A stretch of DNA of 64,000 nt from Methylococcales bacterium (GTDB lineage Bacteria > Pseudomonadota > Gammaproteobacteria > Methylococcales > Methylomonadaceae), in contig JAQTPT010000003.1 of assembly GCA_028712795.1 (NCBI GenBank), positions 79,583 to 143,582 on the forward strand. The letters run 5' to 3'. A program made the translations under genes and the position numbers. How positions within the stretch are numbered: the stretch's first letter is position 1; each line of letters begins with the position of its first letter. Positions 17,496 through 27,543 of this stretch are shown here, piece by piece. The notes beneath the pieces are model-generated. The model did no database searches, was not told the DNA's origin, and saw only the letters and a program-made list of their open reading frames with translations.

Positions 17496-20180
17496 ATGTC
17501 TATCGTTGTGAACGTCACGCCTGCCCAACAGTCAAGGGCGCTCTGGTTAAGTACGGTTGCCTTCACCACCTGTTTTGCAGTCTGGACTATCTTTTCGATC
17601 ATTGGCCTGCAAATTCAAAAAGACTTGGGTTTAAGCGAAACCGAATTTGGTTTACTGGTGGGTACCCCTATTCTTTCCGGTTCGTTAATTAGACTGATAT
17701 TGGGAATTTGGAGCGACCAATACGGCGGCCGTATCATCTATACCATCGTTATGGTGACAGCAGCCGTAGCGACGTTTTTGCTGACTACGGTTGACACATA
17801 CATTATGTATTTGGTGGCGGCATTAGGAATCGGTGTTGCAGGAGGCGCATTTGCCGTGGGTATCGCCTACACTTCGCGTTGGTTTCCCACGGAGAAGCAA
17901 GGCACTGCGTTGGGCATTTTTGGTTTGGGCAATGTTGGAGCGGCAGTCACTAAGTTTACCGCGCCTTTTGTAATGGTGGCTTTTGGTTGGCACGCCGTGG
18001 CGCAAACCTGGGGGGCGGGTTTACTACTGATCGCGGCAATCTTTTGGTTTGGTAGCGAAGATGAGCCCATGCTTAAAGCCAGACGTCTATCGGGTGCCAA
18101 GCCGGATTCGTTTATGAAACAACTGGAACCGCTTAAAAATATACAGGTTTGGCGGTTTTCGCTGTACTACTTCTGCGTATTTGGCTCTTTTGTTGCCTTG
18201 GCGCTCTGGCTCCCGCGTTATCTGGTTGGCGCCTACGGTTTTGATATTAAAACAGCGGGTATGCTGGCAGCGTCGTTTTCCATTTTTGCCAGTCTGTTTC
18301 GTGCGTTGGGTGGCTGGTTATCTGACCGTTACGGTGCGAGGATGATTATGTACTGGACGTTTATTGTCGCCGCTATTTGCACTTTTTTTCTGTCCTATCC
18401 CCCTACCGATTACGTGGTGCATGGCATTAAAGGGGACATCAGTTTTAGCTTGGCAATCGGTCCGGTGGGTTTTATCTTTCTGATGTCCGTGTTGGGTCTG
18501 TTTATGTCGTTTGGCAAGGCGGCCGTGTACAAACATATTCCGGTTTATTATCCCGCCAATGTCGGCGCGGTGGGTGGCGCTGTCGGCATGATTGGCGGTT
18601 TGGGCGGCTTTCTGTTGCCGTTGACTTTCGGCATGTTGAACGATTTGACCGGTATCTGGAGCAGCTGTTTTATGTTGCTGTTCATATTGGTGATGATCGC
18701 ACTGACCTGGATGCATTTTTCCATTGTCCAAATGGAACGTCGCGTGGTACCTGAATTGGCCAGGGTTTCGACCGACTTGCCGGAATTGAGTCATCCTTCT
18801 TCTTTGGTACTGACTGATTGGAATCCGGAAGATCAAAGCTTCTGGGAAAAGACGGGCAAGCGCATCGCTACGCGTAATTTGTGGATCAGTATTCCGGCCT
18901 TATTACTGGCGTTCGCTGTGTGGATGGTATGGAGCGTGGTGGTTATCAATTTGCCCAGCATCGGTTTTAAATACACCACCAATGAACTGTTTTGGCTGGC
19001 GGCACTGCCAGGATTGTCAGGGGCGACTTTACGGATTTTCTATTCATTCATGGTGCCTATTTTCGGTGGCCGCCGCTGGACAACCATTAGCACCGCCTCG
19101 TTGCTGCTGCCGTCAATCTGGATAGGTTTCGCGGTGCAAAATACCGATACGCCCTACATTTTAATGGCTGTATTAGCCTTATTATGCGGTTTTGGCGGCG
19201 GTAATTTTGCTTCCAGCATGGCAAATATCAGCTTTTTCTATCCGCAATCCCAAAAAGGGACTGCGCTGGGTTTGAATGCCGGCTTAGGTAATCTGGGCGT
19301 CAGCACTGTGCAGTTTGTGGTGCCGCTGGTTATTGCCGCTGGTGTTTTCGGCTCATGGGGCGGTGATCCGCAGATCTGGATTAAGGCTGGCGTAACTAAA
19401 AATATCTGGCTGCAAAATGCCGGTTTTATCTGGGTGCCGTTTATTCTTGCGACCAGTATTGCGGCCTGGTTCGGCATGAATGACATAGCCTCGGCTAAAG
19501 CGTCGCTTAAAGAGCAATCCATCATTTTCAAACGTAACCACAATTGGTTGATGTGCTGGCTGTATACCGGGACTTTCGGTTCATTTATCGGATATTCAGC
19601 GGGTTTCCCCATGCTGATTAAAATTCTGTTCCCTGATATCAACCCAACTCAATATGCCTTTTTAGGCCCGTTGGTCGGGGCGTTGATAAGACCAGTCGGC
19701 GGCTGGCTGGCAGATAAACTGGGTGGCGCGCGAGTAACATTATGGAACTTTGTGATTATGATAGCCGCAGTCCTTGGCGTACTGCATTTCATGCCTTCTG
19801 CCGGAAATCCCGGCGATTTCTGGGGCTTTCTTGCCATGTTTATGCTTTTATTTATCACCACGGGTATCGGCAATGGTTCAACTTTCCGCATGATTCCGGT
19901 TATTTTTATGACAGAGCGTCTGCGGGCAGTTAAGGGACAAGCCGAGGAAATTCTGGCTCAAGCAAGAAAGGACGCCGGTAAGGAAGCGGCTGCGGTGCTG
20001 GGGTTTAGTTCGGCGGTCGCGGCTTATGGCGCATTCTTTATCCCCAAGAGTTACGGCACGGCGATCAGTATTACTGGAAGACCGGATGCCGCGTTGTATT
20101 GCTTTATTATTTTTTATATGACTTGTATAACGATTACCTGGTGGAATTATGCGCGTAAAGAGGCGAGAGTGCCTTGTTGA
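17496..20180 (+). CDS. narK: NarK1-NarK2 fusion nitrate/nitrite transporter
   Basis: Two complete major-facilitator units are joined in one 894-aa chain, about 24 membrane helices. Unit 1 (residues about 10-430) has GLQIQKDLGLSETEFGLL and IRLILGIWSDQYGGRIIY. Unit 2 (about 470-890) has FKYTTNELFWLAALPGLSGATLR, FGGGNFASSMANISFFYP and GPLVGALIRPVGGWLADKLGG, both nitrate-signature types. In characterised fusions the first half is a nitrate/proton symporter and the second a nitrate/nitrite antiporter. I start at ATG 17496 because CAAGGATTATT precedes it and residues match; an upstream TTG at 17370 would add 42 unlikely residues. It leads the nar genes and is probably repressed by NsrR. Confidence 0.94.
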   Translation: MSIVVNVTPAQQSRALWLSTVAFTTCFAVWTIFSIIGLQIQKDLGLSETEFGLLVGTPILSGSLIRLILGIWSDQYGGRIIYTIVMVTAAVATFLLTTVDTYIMYLVAALGIGVAGGAFAVGIAYTSRWFPTEKQGTALGIFGLGNVGAAVTKFTAPFVMVAFGWHAVAQTWGAGLLLIAAIFWFGSEDEPMLKARRLSGAKPDSFMKQLEPLKNIQVWRFSLYYFCVFGSFVALALWLPRYLVGAYGFDIKTAGMLAASFSIFASLFRALGGWLSDRYGARMIMYWTFIVAAICTFFLSYPPTDYVVHGIKGDISFSLAIGPVGFIFLMSVLGLFMSFGKAAVYKHIPVYYPANVGAVGGAVGMIGGLGGFLLPLTFGMLNDLTGIWSSCFMLLFILVMIALTWMHFSIVQMERRVVPELARVSTDLPELSHPSSLVLTDWNPEDQSFWEKTGKRIATRNLWISIPALLLAFAVWMVWSVVVINLPSIGFKYTTNELFWLAALPGLSGATLRIFYSFMVPIFGGRRWTTISTASLLLPSIWIGFAVQNTDTPYILMAVLALLCGFGGGNFASSMANISFFYPQSQKGTALGLNAGLGNLGVSTVQFVVPLVIAAGVFGSWGGDPQIWIKAGVTKNIWLQNAGFIWVPFILATSIAAWFGMNDIASAKASLKEQSIIFKRNHNWLMCWLYTGTFGSFIGYSAGFPMLIKILFPDINPTQYAFLGPLVGALIRPVGGWLADKLGGARVTLWNFVIMIAAVLGVLHFMPSAGNPGDFWGFLAMFMLLFITTGIGNGSTFRMIPVIFMTERLRAVKGQAEEILAQARKDAGKEAAAVLGFSSAVAAYGAFFIPKSYGTAISITGRPDAALYCFIIFYMTCITITWWNYARKEARVPC

Positions 20181-20201
20181 TCTTTATAAAATAAAAACAT
20201 A

Positions 20202-20389
20202 GCACCACGAAGACACGAAGAGCACGATGGGTAAATATAAACTTCGCGATTTTTGTGTTTTCGTGGCGAATAACAGAATCGGATATGCAGGGCGTAGGCC
20301 TGAAGCGTATCAACTTAAGACATCTCGCCATAGGTGAACACGAAGTTTTAGCACTGCTTTTCTTCGTGAACTTCGTGCCTTCGTGGTGA
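20202..20389. repeat. Palindromic CACCACGAAG-type repeat between narK and narG
   Basis: The left arm GCACCACGAAGACACGAAG (20202-20220) can pair with CTTCGTGCCTTCGTGGT near 20371-20387. An inner pair (CTTCGCGATTTTTGTGTTTTCGTGG near 20242-20266) offers alternative folding. It is the same family as 25905-25995. Probably a scattered intergenic repeat; it could act on mRNA stability inside the operon. Confidence 0.7.
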
Positions 20390-20409
20390 ATAATTAATAG
20401 GTAAATTGT

Positions 20410-23400
20410 ATGAGCCATTTCCTGGATCGCTTACTGTTTTTCAAGAAAAAAGTAGACACTTTCTCCGGCAATCACGGGGTGGTGACCAATGAAGATCGCA
20501 GCTGGGAGAACAGTTATCGATCGCGCTGGCAACACGACAAAATTGTACGTTCCACGCATGGTGTTAACTGTACGGGATCATGTAGCTGGAAAATTTACGT
20601 TAAAAACGGGCTGGTAACGTGGGAAACTCAGCAAACGGATTATCCGCGTACCCGCCCTGATTTGCCGAATCACGAACCGCGCGGTTGTCCACGCGGCGCG
20701 AGTTATTCCTGGTATTTGTACAGCGCCAACCGGCTCAAATATCCGATGATACGCGGGCGCTTGGTCAGGATGTGGCGTGAGGCCAGGCTGACGCTGGAGC
20801 CGGTTGAGGCTTGGGCATCGATAGTTGAAGATCTTGTAAAAAGCACAGAATACAAATCCAAAAGAGGCCTGGGCGGCCTGGTTCGCGCCAACTGGGAAGA
20901 AGTGAACGAAATCATCGCAGCGGCCAATATTTACACAGTAAAAACTTTCGGCCCCGACCGTATTATCGGTTTTTCACCCATTCCCGCAATGTCCATGGTT
21001 TCCTATGCGGCAGGTAGTCGTTATTTGTCGCTGATCGGAGGCGTGAGCATGAGTTTTTACGACTGGTATTGCGATTTGCCGCCCGCGTCGCCGCAAACCT
21101 GGGGCGAACAAACCGACGTGCCTGAGTCGGCGGATTGGTATAACGCCGGATTCTTGATGCTGTGGGGCTCAAACGTGCCGCAAACCCGGACGCCCGACGC
21201 CCATTTTATGACCGAGGCGCGCTATAAAGGCGCAAAAGTCGTGGTGGTCAGTCCCGATTATTCGGAAGCCAGCAAATTCGCCGATTTATGGCTGCATCCG
21301 AAGCAAGGCACCGATGCCGCTCTGGCGATGGCGATAGGGCATGTGATCCTGAAAGAATTCCATGTTGAACGGCAAAGCCCCTATTTTAACCAGTATGTGC
21401 GCGAAAATACCGACCTGCCGTTTCTGGTGATGTTGAAAGAACAGGACGGCTGCTATGTGCAGGACCGTTTCTTGAGGGCTTCAGATTTCATAGGACAGTT
21501 GGGGCAAGACAATAACCCGGATTGGAAAACCGTTGCATACGATGAAATCAATGGACAGATAGTCCCACCTTGCGGTTCTATCGGGTTTCGTTGGGGCGAA
21601 AGCGGGCATTGGAATATTGAACAAAAAACCGTAGACAATCAGGCAGTCAAATTACGCCTGAGTTTGATCGATACTAAAGATGACGTTGCCAGCGTTGGCT
21701 TCCCCTATTTTGGCGGCTCTGAACATCCGCATTTTACGCATTCGACCCATGCTGCGATTCAAAAGCGCAATGTGCCGGTCAAAAAAATCACCCTGTTGGA
21801 TGGGTCGGAAGTATTCGCTACCACGGTATTTGATTTGCTGGTTGCCAATTACGGTGTAGACCGAGGCCTAGGCGATGTCGCCGGTAAAAAAGGGTGCGGC
21901 GGCAATGTCGCGTCTTCTTTTGATGAAGATGTTCCGTACACCCCTGCGTGGCAGGAAAAAATCACCGGTGTCTCACGGCAGAACGTTATTGCCGTAGCGC
22001 GGGAGTTTGCCACCAACGCCGAAAAGACCCAGGGTCGCTCAATGGTTATTTTGGGTGCGGGTATTAATCACTGGTATCACATGGACATGAATTACCGCGG
22101 CATCATGAATATGTTGATGCTGTGCGGCTGCGTCGGGCAGTCCGGTGGCGGTTGGGCGCATTATGTGGGACAGGAAAAACTGCGTCCGCAAACCGGCTGG
22201 TTGCCGCTGGCGTTTGGCCTGGACTGGAAACGTCCACCCCGGCAAATGAACAGCACCTCGTTTTTCTACAATCACACCAGCCAATGGCGTTACGAAAAAC
22301 TCAAAGTCAGCGAGATTTTATCGCCAACCGCCAATCCTGACGACTGGCAAGGCAGTTTGATCGATTTTAACGTGCGCTCCGAGCGCATGGGCTGGTTGCC
22401 GTCTGCGCCGCAATTGCAAACCAATCCTCTGCAGGTAGTACGGAATGCAGAAGCCGCAGGCAAAGCGCCCGCCGATTACGTTGTGGAAAGCCTGAAAGAT
22501 GGCACATTAAAAATGTCCTGCGAAGACCCGGATAATCCGCAAAACTTTCCGCGCAATATGTTTGTGTGGCGCTCCAATTTATTGGGTTCATCGGGCAAAG
22601 GCCATGAATACTTCCTGAAGTATTTGTTGGGTACGCAACACGGCTTGCAAGGCAAAGATCTGGGCGATGATAGCAATAAGCCCTCGGAAGTCGAATGGCA
22701 TGAAACTGCCGCAGAAGGCAAACTCGATTTGCTGGTTACCCTGGATTTTCGGATGTCCACGACCTGTTTGTATTCGGATATTATTCTGCCGACCGCAACC
22801 TGGTATGAGAAAAACGACCTGAACACCTCGGATATGCACCCGTTTATTCATCCTTTGTCCAAGGCCGTCGACCCGGCCTGGGAATCACGTTCCGATTGGG
22901 ATATTTATAAAGGCATTGCCAAAAAATTCTCGGAATTAACGGTAGGGCATTTAGGACTGGAAAAAGATATAGTCGCCGTGCCGATTCTGCATGACACACC
23001 GGCAGAACTGGCGCAGCCGCTGGACGTCAAGGATTGGAAGAAAGGCGAATGCGAACCGGTTCCGGGTAAAACCATGCCGTCCCTGGTGGTGGTTGAACGT
23101 GATTATCCGAACACCTACAAGATGTTCACTTCGCTGGGGCCGTTATTGAGCAAAATCGGAAATGGCGGCAAAGGCATAGCCTGGAACACCGAAACTGAAG
23201 TCAAGCAGTTGGGCGAACTGAATCGACTGGTCACCGGCGAAGGCATCAGCAAAGGCTTGCCGCGTATTGAATCCGATATTGATGCGACTGAAGTCATCCT
23301 GATGCTGGCGCCGGAAACCAATGGCCATGTCGCCGTTAAAGCCTGGGAGGCGTTGAGCAAAATCACCGGACGGGATCATACCCATCTGGCCTTGCCGCGT

Positions 23401-24171
23401 GAAGACGACAAAATCCGTTTCCGTGACGTACAGGCGCAGCCGCGCAAGATTATCTCCTCGCCGACCTGGAGCGGTCTGGAATCGGAGCAAGTCTGCTACA
23501 ACGCCTGTTACACCAATGTCCATGAGCGGATTCCGTGGCGCACACTGACCGGTCGCCAGCAGTTTTATCAGGATCATAGCTGGATGCGGGCATTCGGCGA
23601 AACTTTGTGTGTTTATAAACCGCCAGTCGATACCCGTTCGATTACGCCGATACTGGGTCAAAAACCCAACGGTAATGACGAGCTGGTGTTGAATTTCATC
23701 ACACCGCACCAGAAGTGGGGCATACACAGCACCTATACCGATAACCTGTTGATGCTGACTTTGTCACGCGGCGGGCCAATCGTGTGGATGGGCGAAATTG
23801 ATGCGGCGAAAGTTGGCATTAAAGACAATGACTGGATAGAAGCGTTTAATGTCAACGGCGCGTTGGTTGCCAGAGCAGTCGTCAGTCAGCGCGTTCCCGA
23901 AGGCCTGTGCATGATGTATCACGCCCAGGAAAAAACAGTCAATACGCCTGGCTCGGAAACTACCGGCGGACGCGGCGGCATTCATAATTCGGTAACCCGG
24001 GCGACGCTTAAACCCACGCACATGATCGGCGGCTACGCTCAGCTAAGTTACGGTTTTAACTATTACGGCACGGTCGGTTCAAATCGGGATGAGTTTGTAA
24101 TTATCCGCAAAATGAGCAAGGTGGATTGGCTGGAAGAACCCAGTCAAGATGCGAAGTCAGAACAAGCGTAG
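20410..24171 (+). CDS. narG: Respiratory nitrate reductase alpha subunit
   Basis: Molybdenum subunit of the membrane-bound cytoplasmic-facing nitrate reductase; reduces nitrate to nitrite using quinol electrons passed through NarI and NarH. The 1253 aa hold the FS0 [4Fe-4S] ligands His50, Cys54, Cys58 and Cys93 (STHGVNCTGSCSWKI, PRGCPRGASYSW), and the Mo-site segment SFYDWYCDLPPASPQTWGEQ near residue 220, as in E. coli NarG. There is no twin-arginine signal, consistent with cytoplasmic location. Second gene of the operon, 229 nt after narK with a palindromic repeat in between. The ATG at 20410 matches the family N-terminus. Confidence 0.97.
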   Translation: MSHFLDRLLFFKKKVDTFSGNHGVVTNEDRSWENSYRSRWQHDKIVRSTHGVNCTGSCSWKIYVKNGLVTWETQQTDYPRTRPDLPNHEPRGCPRGASYSWYLYSANRLKYPMIRGRLVRMWREARLTLEPVEAWASIVEDLVKSTEYKSKRGLGGLVRANWEEVNEIIAAANIYTVKTFGPDRIIGFSPIPAMSMVSYAAGSRYLSLIGGVSMSFYDWYCDLPPASPQTWGEQTDVPESADWYNAGFLMLWGSNVPQTRTPDAHFMTEARYKGAKVVVVSPDYSEASKFADLWLHPKQGTDAALAMAIGHVILKEFHVERQSPYFNQYVRENTDLPFLVMLKEQDGCYVQDRFLRASDFIGQLGQDNNPDWKTVAYDEINGQIVPPCGSIGFRWGESGHWNIEQKTVDNQAVKLRLSLIDTKDDVASVGFPYFGGSEHPHFTHSTHAAIQKRNVPVKKITLLDGSEVFATTVFDLLVANYGVDRGLGDVAGKKGCGGNVASSFDEDVPYTPAWQEKITGVSRQNVIAVAREFATNAEKTQGRSMVILGAGINHWYHMDMNYRGIMNMLMLCGCVGQSGGGWAHYVGQEKLRPQTGWLPLAFGLDWKRPPRQMNSTSFFYNHTSQWRYEKLKVSEILSPTANPDDWQGSLIDFNVRSERMGWLPSAPQLQTNPLQVVRNAEAAGKAPADYVVESLKDGTLKMSCEDPDNPQNFPRNMFVWRSNLLGSSGKGHEYFLKYLLGTQHGLQGKDLGDDSNKPSEVEWHETAAEGKLDLLVTLDFRMSTTCLYSDIILPTATWYEKNDLNTSDMHPFIHPLSKAVDPAWESRSDWDIYKGIAKKFSELTVGHLGLEKDIVAVPILHDTPAELAQPLDVKDWKKGECEPVPGKTMPSLVVVERDYPNTYKMFTSLGPLLSKIGNGGKGIAWNTETEVKQLGELNRLVTGEGISKGLPRIESDIDATEVILMLAPETNGHVAVKAWEALSKITGRDHTHLALPREDDKIRFRDVQAQPRKIISSPTWSGLESEQVCYNACYTNVHERIPWRTLTGRQQFYQDHSWMRAFGETLCVYKPPVDTRSITPILGQKPNGNDELVLNFITPHQKWGIHSTYTDNLLMLTLSRGGPIVWMGEIDAAKVGIKDNDWIEAFNVNGALVARAVVSQRVPEGLCMMYHAQEKTVNTPGSETTGGRGGIHNSVTRATLKPTHMIGGYAQLSYGFNYYGTVGSNRDEFVIIRKMSKVDWLEEPSQDAKSEQA

Positions 24172-24198
24172 GCCGGGTTAGCAATAGCGTAACCCGGC
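24172..24198. repeat. Short REP-like hairpin between narG and narH
   Basis: GCCGGGTTA and TAACCCGGC pair around GCAATAGCG, directly after the narG stop. There is no T-run, so it is not a clear terminator. Such hairpins often protect upstream mRNA from 3' decay. Confidence 0.65.
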
Positions 24199-24234
24199 AT
24201 GATTAGCCAAGACATTAAGTAAGAGGAAGTAAAA

Positions 24235-25869
24235 ATGACTAATTTGTCTGGAACAAATTTGGACAGCGAAGCAGATTCCGCAGGAACGCGATCAAGGAAA
24301 GGAGTGCGCAATATTCGCGCACAAATAGGCATGGTGTTAAATCTGGACAAGTGTATCGGTTGTCACACCTGCTCGGTTACCTGTAAAAACGTCTGGACGT
24401 CGCGTAAAGGGGTTGAATATGCCTGGTTTAATAATGTTGAAACCAAGCCCGGCATTGGCTTTCCTCAGCAATGGGAAAATCAGGAGAAATGGAACGGCGG
24501 CTGGCTACGAGAAATCAACGGTAAGATAGAGCCGCGTCAAGGCGGTAAGCTCAAGAATTTGCGTAATATTTTCGGCAATCCCGATTTACCCGAAATTGAC
24601 GATTATTACGAACCGTTCGATTTTGATTACCAACATTTACACACCGCCAAAGAATCGAAAAATCCGCCTACTGCACGGCCCTATTCGGTGATTACCGGCG
24701 AGCGCATGAAAAAAATTGAAGGCGGCCCGAACTGGGAGGAAATTCTGGGTACGGAATTTTCATCACGCTCGCGAGATACCAATTTCGATAACATCCAGAA
24801 AGAGATGTACGGTGAATTTGAAAACACCTTCATGATGTATTTGCCGCGTTTATGCGAACACTGCCTTAATCCTACCTGTGTCGCTGCCTGTCCGAGCGGC
24901 TCAATCTACAAGCGGGAAGAAGACGGCATCGTATTGATCGACCAGGACAAATGCCGGGGCTGGCGCATGTGCGTTTCCGCCTGTCCGTACAAGAAAATCT
25001 ATTACAACTGGGAAACCGGAAAATCGGAAAAATGCACGTTCTGTTATCCGCGTATCGAAGCCGGAGAACCTACGGTTTGCTCGGAAACCTGCGTCGGGCG
25101 CATTCGTTATTTAGGCGTATTGCTGTATGACGCCGACCGGATAGAAGAAGCGGCCAGCTGCGAGAATGAGCAGGACTTGTACCAACAACAGTTGGAAATT
25201 TTTCTCGATCCGTTTGACGAGGAAGTGATAGCGGAGGCACGAGCCGCCGGTATTCCAGAATCCTGGTTAACGGCCGCGCAAGAATCGCCGGTTTATAAAA
25301 TGGCGATAGACTGGAAAGTGGCTTTTCCATTGCACCCGGAATTTCGCACACTGCCGATGGTGTGGTATGTGCCGCCGCTATCACCGATTCAATCGGCGGC
25401 CGAAAACGACCAGATCGGCATGGATGGTGATATTCCCGATGTTCGTTCCTTGCGTATTCCGGTACAGTATCTGGCCAATTTACTGACAGCGGGTAAAGAA
25501 GAACCCGTCGTGTTGGGCCTGGAGCGAATGCTGGCGATGCGTGCTTACATGCGCAGCCTTACCGTCGATGGCGTGGTCAATACTGCCGTATTGGAACGCG
25601 TCGGTTTGACCCGGTTGCAGGTTGAAGAAATGTATCGTTATATGGCGATTGCCAATTACGAAGACCGTTTTGTCATTCCAACCAGTCATCGTGAATACGC
25701 CAGCTCAACCTTCGATGCTTATGGCGAGCAAGGCGGCTGCGGTTTCAGTTTCGGCAGCGGCTGTTCTACGGGCAATACCGAGACCAATTTGTTTGGCGGC
25801 AACAGCAAGCCGCAACGCAGCGGCGGCATTCCGGTCAAGATTCCCATTAAAGTCGAACCGGCAAAATAA
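24235..25869 (+). CDS. narH: Respiratory nitrate reductase beta subunit
   Basis: Electron-transfer subunit with four Fe-S clusters between NarI and NarG. Cys groups are CIGCHTCSVTCKNVW, CEHCLNPTCVAACPSG, CRGWRMCVSACPYKK (the Trp replaces a Cys and marks the [3Fe-4S] cluster) and CTFCYPRIEAGEPTVCSETCVGR. At 544 aa it is slightly longer than E. coli NarH, with an N-terminal extension of about 30 residues before QIGMVLNLDKC and a Gly/Ser/Cys-rich tail. AAGAGGAAGTAAAA is a strong ribosome site. Confidence 0.97.
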   Translation: MTNLSGTNLDSEADSAGTRSRKGVRNIRAQIGMVLNLDKCIGCHTCSVTCKNVWTSRKGVEYAWFNNVETKPGIGFPQQWENQEKWNGGWLREINGKIEPRQGGKLKNLRNIFGNPDLPEIDDYYEPFDFDYQHLHTAKESKNPPTARPYSVITGERMKKIEGGPNWEEILGTEFSSRSRDTNFDNIQKEMYGEFENTFMMYLPRLCEHCLNPTCVAACPSGSIYKREEDGIVLIDQDKCRGWRMCVSACPYKKIYYNWETGKSEKCTFCYPRIEAGEPTVCSETCVGRIRYLGVLLYDADRIEEAASCENEQDLYQQQLEIFLDPFDEEVIAEARAAGIPESWLTAAQESPVYKMAIDWKVAFPLHPEFRTLPMVWYVPPLSPIQSAAENDQIGMDGDIPDVRSLRIPVQYLANLLTAGKEEPVVLGLERMLAMRAYMRSLTVDGVVNTAVLERVGLTRLQVEEMYRYMAIANYEDRFVIPTSHREYASSTFDAYGEQGGCGFSFGSGCSTGNTETNLFGGNSKPQRSGGIPVKIPIKVEPAK

Positions 25870-25904
25870 AGGTCTGTTTTTTATCAGGTATCAAATAAAG
25901 ACAT

Positions 25905-25995
25905 TTCACCACGAAGACACGAAGTTCACGAAGTTCACGAAGTTCACGAAGAAAGACAAGGTAAAAACTTCGTGTTCTTCGTGTCTTCGTGGTGA
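25905..25995. repeat. Palindromic CACCACGAAG-type repeat with TTCACGAAG tandem units, between narH and narJ
   Basis: CACCACGAAGACACGAAG at the left pairs with CTTCGTGTCTTCGTGGTG at the right. Inside the left arm TTCACGAAG is repeated three times in tandem (25925-25951). Same family as 20202-20389. The stem could be very stable in the narGHJI transcript. Confidence 0.8.
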
Positions 25996-26025
25996 TACAT
26001 CAATCTATTTAGACTGTAAATCATT

Positions 26026-26730
26026 ATGCAAACCCTAAAAGTTCTATCGTTATTGCTGAGCTATCCCGAAGCTGAGATGCTGGCCGCTTTAGACGAAATG
26101 GCGGAGGTCGTCGAACAGGAAAACCTGTTGCCGGACGACCATAAAAAATCCGTGCTGGCGCTGATCGATTCTTATCGTGGCATAGACCTGTTGGATAGCC
26201 AAGAAGATTATGTGGCGTTATTCGATCGGGGACGGTTTTTGTCTTTGCATATTTTTGAGCATGTACACGGCGAGTCGCGCGACCGGGGGCAGGCCATGGT
26301 TAATCTGCTGCAAATGTATGAAGCGCACGGCTTTGAAATGTCCACGCATGAATTGCCGGATTATATTCCGCTATTTTTGGAGTTTCTGTCGCAACAAGAA
26401 CAGACGGAAGCTGCACAGTTATTGCATGACGCGATGCCGGTGTTAAGTTTGCTGGGTGCACGGTTAACCGAACGCGGTAGCGAGTTTAGCGCAATTTTTG
26501 ACGCATTGGCAGGTTTTGCAGGCGAGCCTGAAGCGCTGGCAGAAATTCGTCAGCAAGTTGCCACCGAAGGGGCAGATGAAACCCTGGTCAACATGGATGA
26601 AATATGGGAAGAAGAAGCCGTCAGTTTTATGGGGGCAGGCGATGTGTGCAAAAGCCAAACAGCTACCGTCAGTCCAATCACCATTACGCCGCGCGATCAG
26701 TATTTAAAACCGCAAAACCGTTCCCTTTGA
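26026..26730 (+). CDS. narJ: Nitrate reductase assembly chaperone
   Basis: Binds apo-NarG and guides Mo-cofactor and Fe-S insertion; not part of the final enzyme. The 234-residue protein starts QTLKVLSLLLSYPEAEML and contains SLHIFEHVHGESRDRGQAMVNL and LPDYIPLFLEFLSQQ, all NarJ signatures. The ATG follows a weak ribosome site just after the palindromic repeat. Only 12 nt separate it from narI. Confidence 0.94.
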   Translation: MQTLKVLSLLLSYPEAEMLAALDEMAEVVEQENLLPDDHKKSVLALIDSYRGIDLLDSQEDYVALFDRGRFLSLHIFEHVHGESRDRGQAMVNLLQMYEAHGFEMSTHELPDYIPLFLEFLSQQEQTEAAQLLHDAMPVLSLLGARLTERGSEFSAIFDALAGFAGEPEALAEIRQQVATEGADETLVNMDEIWEEEAVSFMGAGDVCKSQTATVSPITITPRDQYLKPQNRSL

Positions 26731-26742
26731 AGGAGTTATTTC

Positions 26743-27420
26743 ATGAATTATCTTAATACCTTATTATTTGGTTATTACCCCTATATAGCGATCAGCGTTT
26801 TTATAATCGGCAGCATAGCCCGTTATGACCGTGATCAATACACCTGGCGCACGGGTTCCAGCCAATTTCTACGCGCCAAAGAACTAAGACTGGGCAGCAA
26901 TCTATTTCATATCGGTATATTGTTGCTGTTTGTCGGACATTTCGCTGGCTTATTGACGCCGCCAGCGATTTATCACGGCTTGGGCTTGTCCACATCGGCC
27001 AAGCAAATACTGGCTGTTGTAGCCGGTGGCATTTTTGGCGGAATTTGTGCCAAAGGCATCTACATATTGATACGCCGTCGCTTAACTGATGCCCGCATTC
27101 GTGCAACCAGCAGCCGCATGGACATTTTTATTTTATTGCTGATTGGCGTGCAGTTGGCTCTGGGTCTGCTGACCTTACCCATTTCAATTTACCATTCTGA
27201 TGGTTCGAACATGTTGTTGCTGTCGGAATGGGCACAACGCATTGTTACTTTTCGTAGTGGCGCTGCTGATCAAATCAGCAATATCGGGATTGTCTTTAAA
27301 TTACATTTGTTTTTGGGCATGACCTTATTTCTGGTTTTTCCCTTCAGTCGTCTGATTCATGTGTGGAGCGTTCCGCTGGGCTATGTTACCCGCCCTTATC
27401 AAGTGGTTCGAAGACGTTGA
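26743..27420 (+). CDS. narI: Respiratory nitrate reductase gamma subunit (cytochrome b)
   Basis: Membrane di-haem b subunit that oxidises quinol at the periplasmic side. The 225 aa have five hydrophobic segments. Haem-ligand histidines are in NLFHIGILLLFVGHFAGL and KLHLFLGMTLFLVFPFSRLIHVWS. GAAGGAGTTATTTC precedes the ATG. Followed by nirK after a 123-nt gap that holds a small GGGGTTATACCCC hairpin but no T-run. Confidence 0.95.
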   Translation: MNYLNTLLFGYYPYIAISVFIIGSIARYDRDQYTWRTGSSQFLRAKELRLGSNLFHIGILLLFVGHFAGLLTPPAIYHGLGLSTSAKQILAVVAGGIFGGICAKGIYILIRRRLTDARIRATSSRMDIFILLLIGVQLALGLLTLPISIYHSDGSNMLLLSEWAQRIVTFRSGAADQISNIGIVFKLHLFLGMTLFLVFPFSRLIHVWSVPLGYVTRPYQVVRRR

Positions 27421-27543
27421 GGGGTTATACCCCAGCAACAATTGTAGTGCCCTGCTTACAGTCATGCCCGCAAGCGATACGAGCTTTTAACTATGATCAG
27501 TAACCCTCCCCCTCCCACGACCTTTTACATAAGAAATCACGCC

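Noticed and set aside
25910..25995. Possible CRISPR array in the TTCACGAAG repeats
   Set aside because: Units are directly abutting 9-mers without spacers, inside a palindrome.
27421..27440. Hairpin GGGGTTATACCCC after narI as a terminator
   Set aside because: Stem is short and no T-run follows; read-through into nirK is likely.
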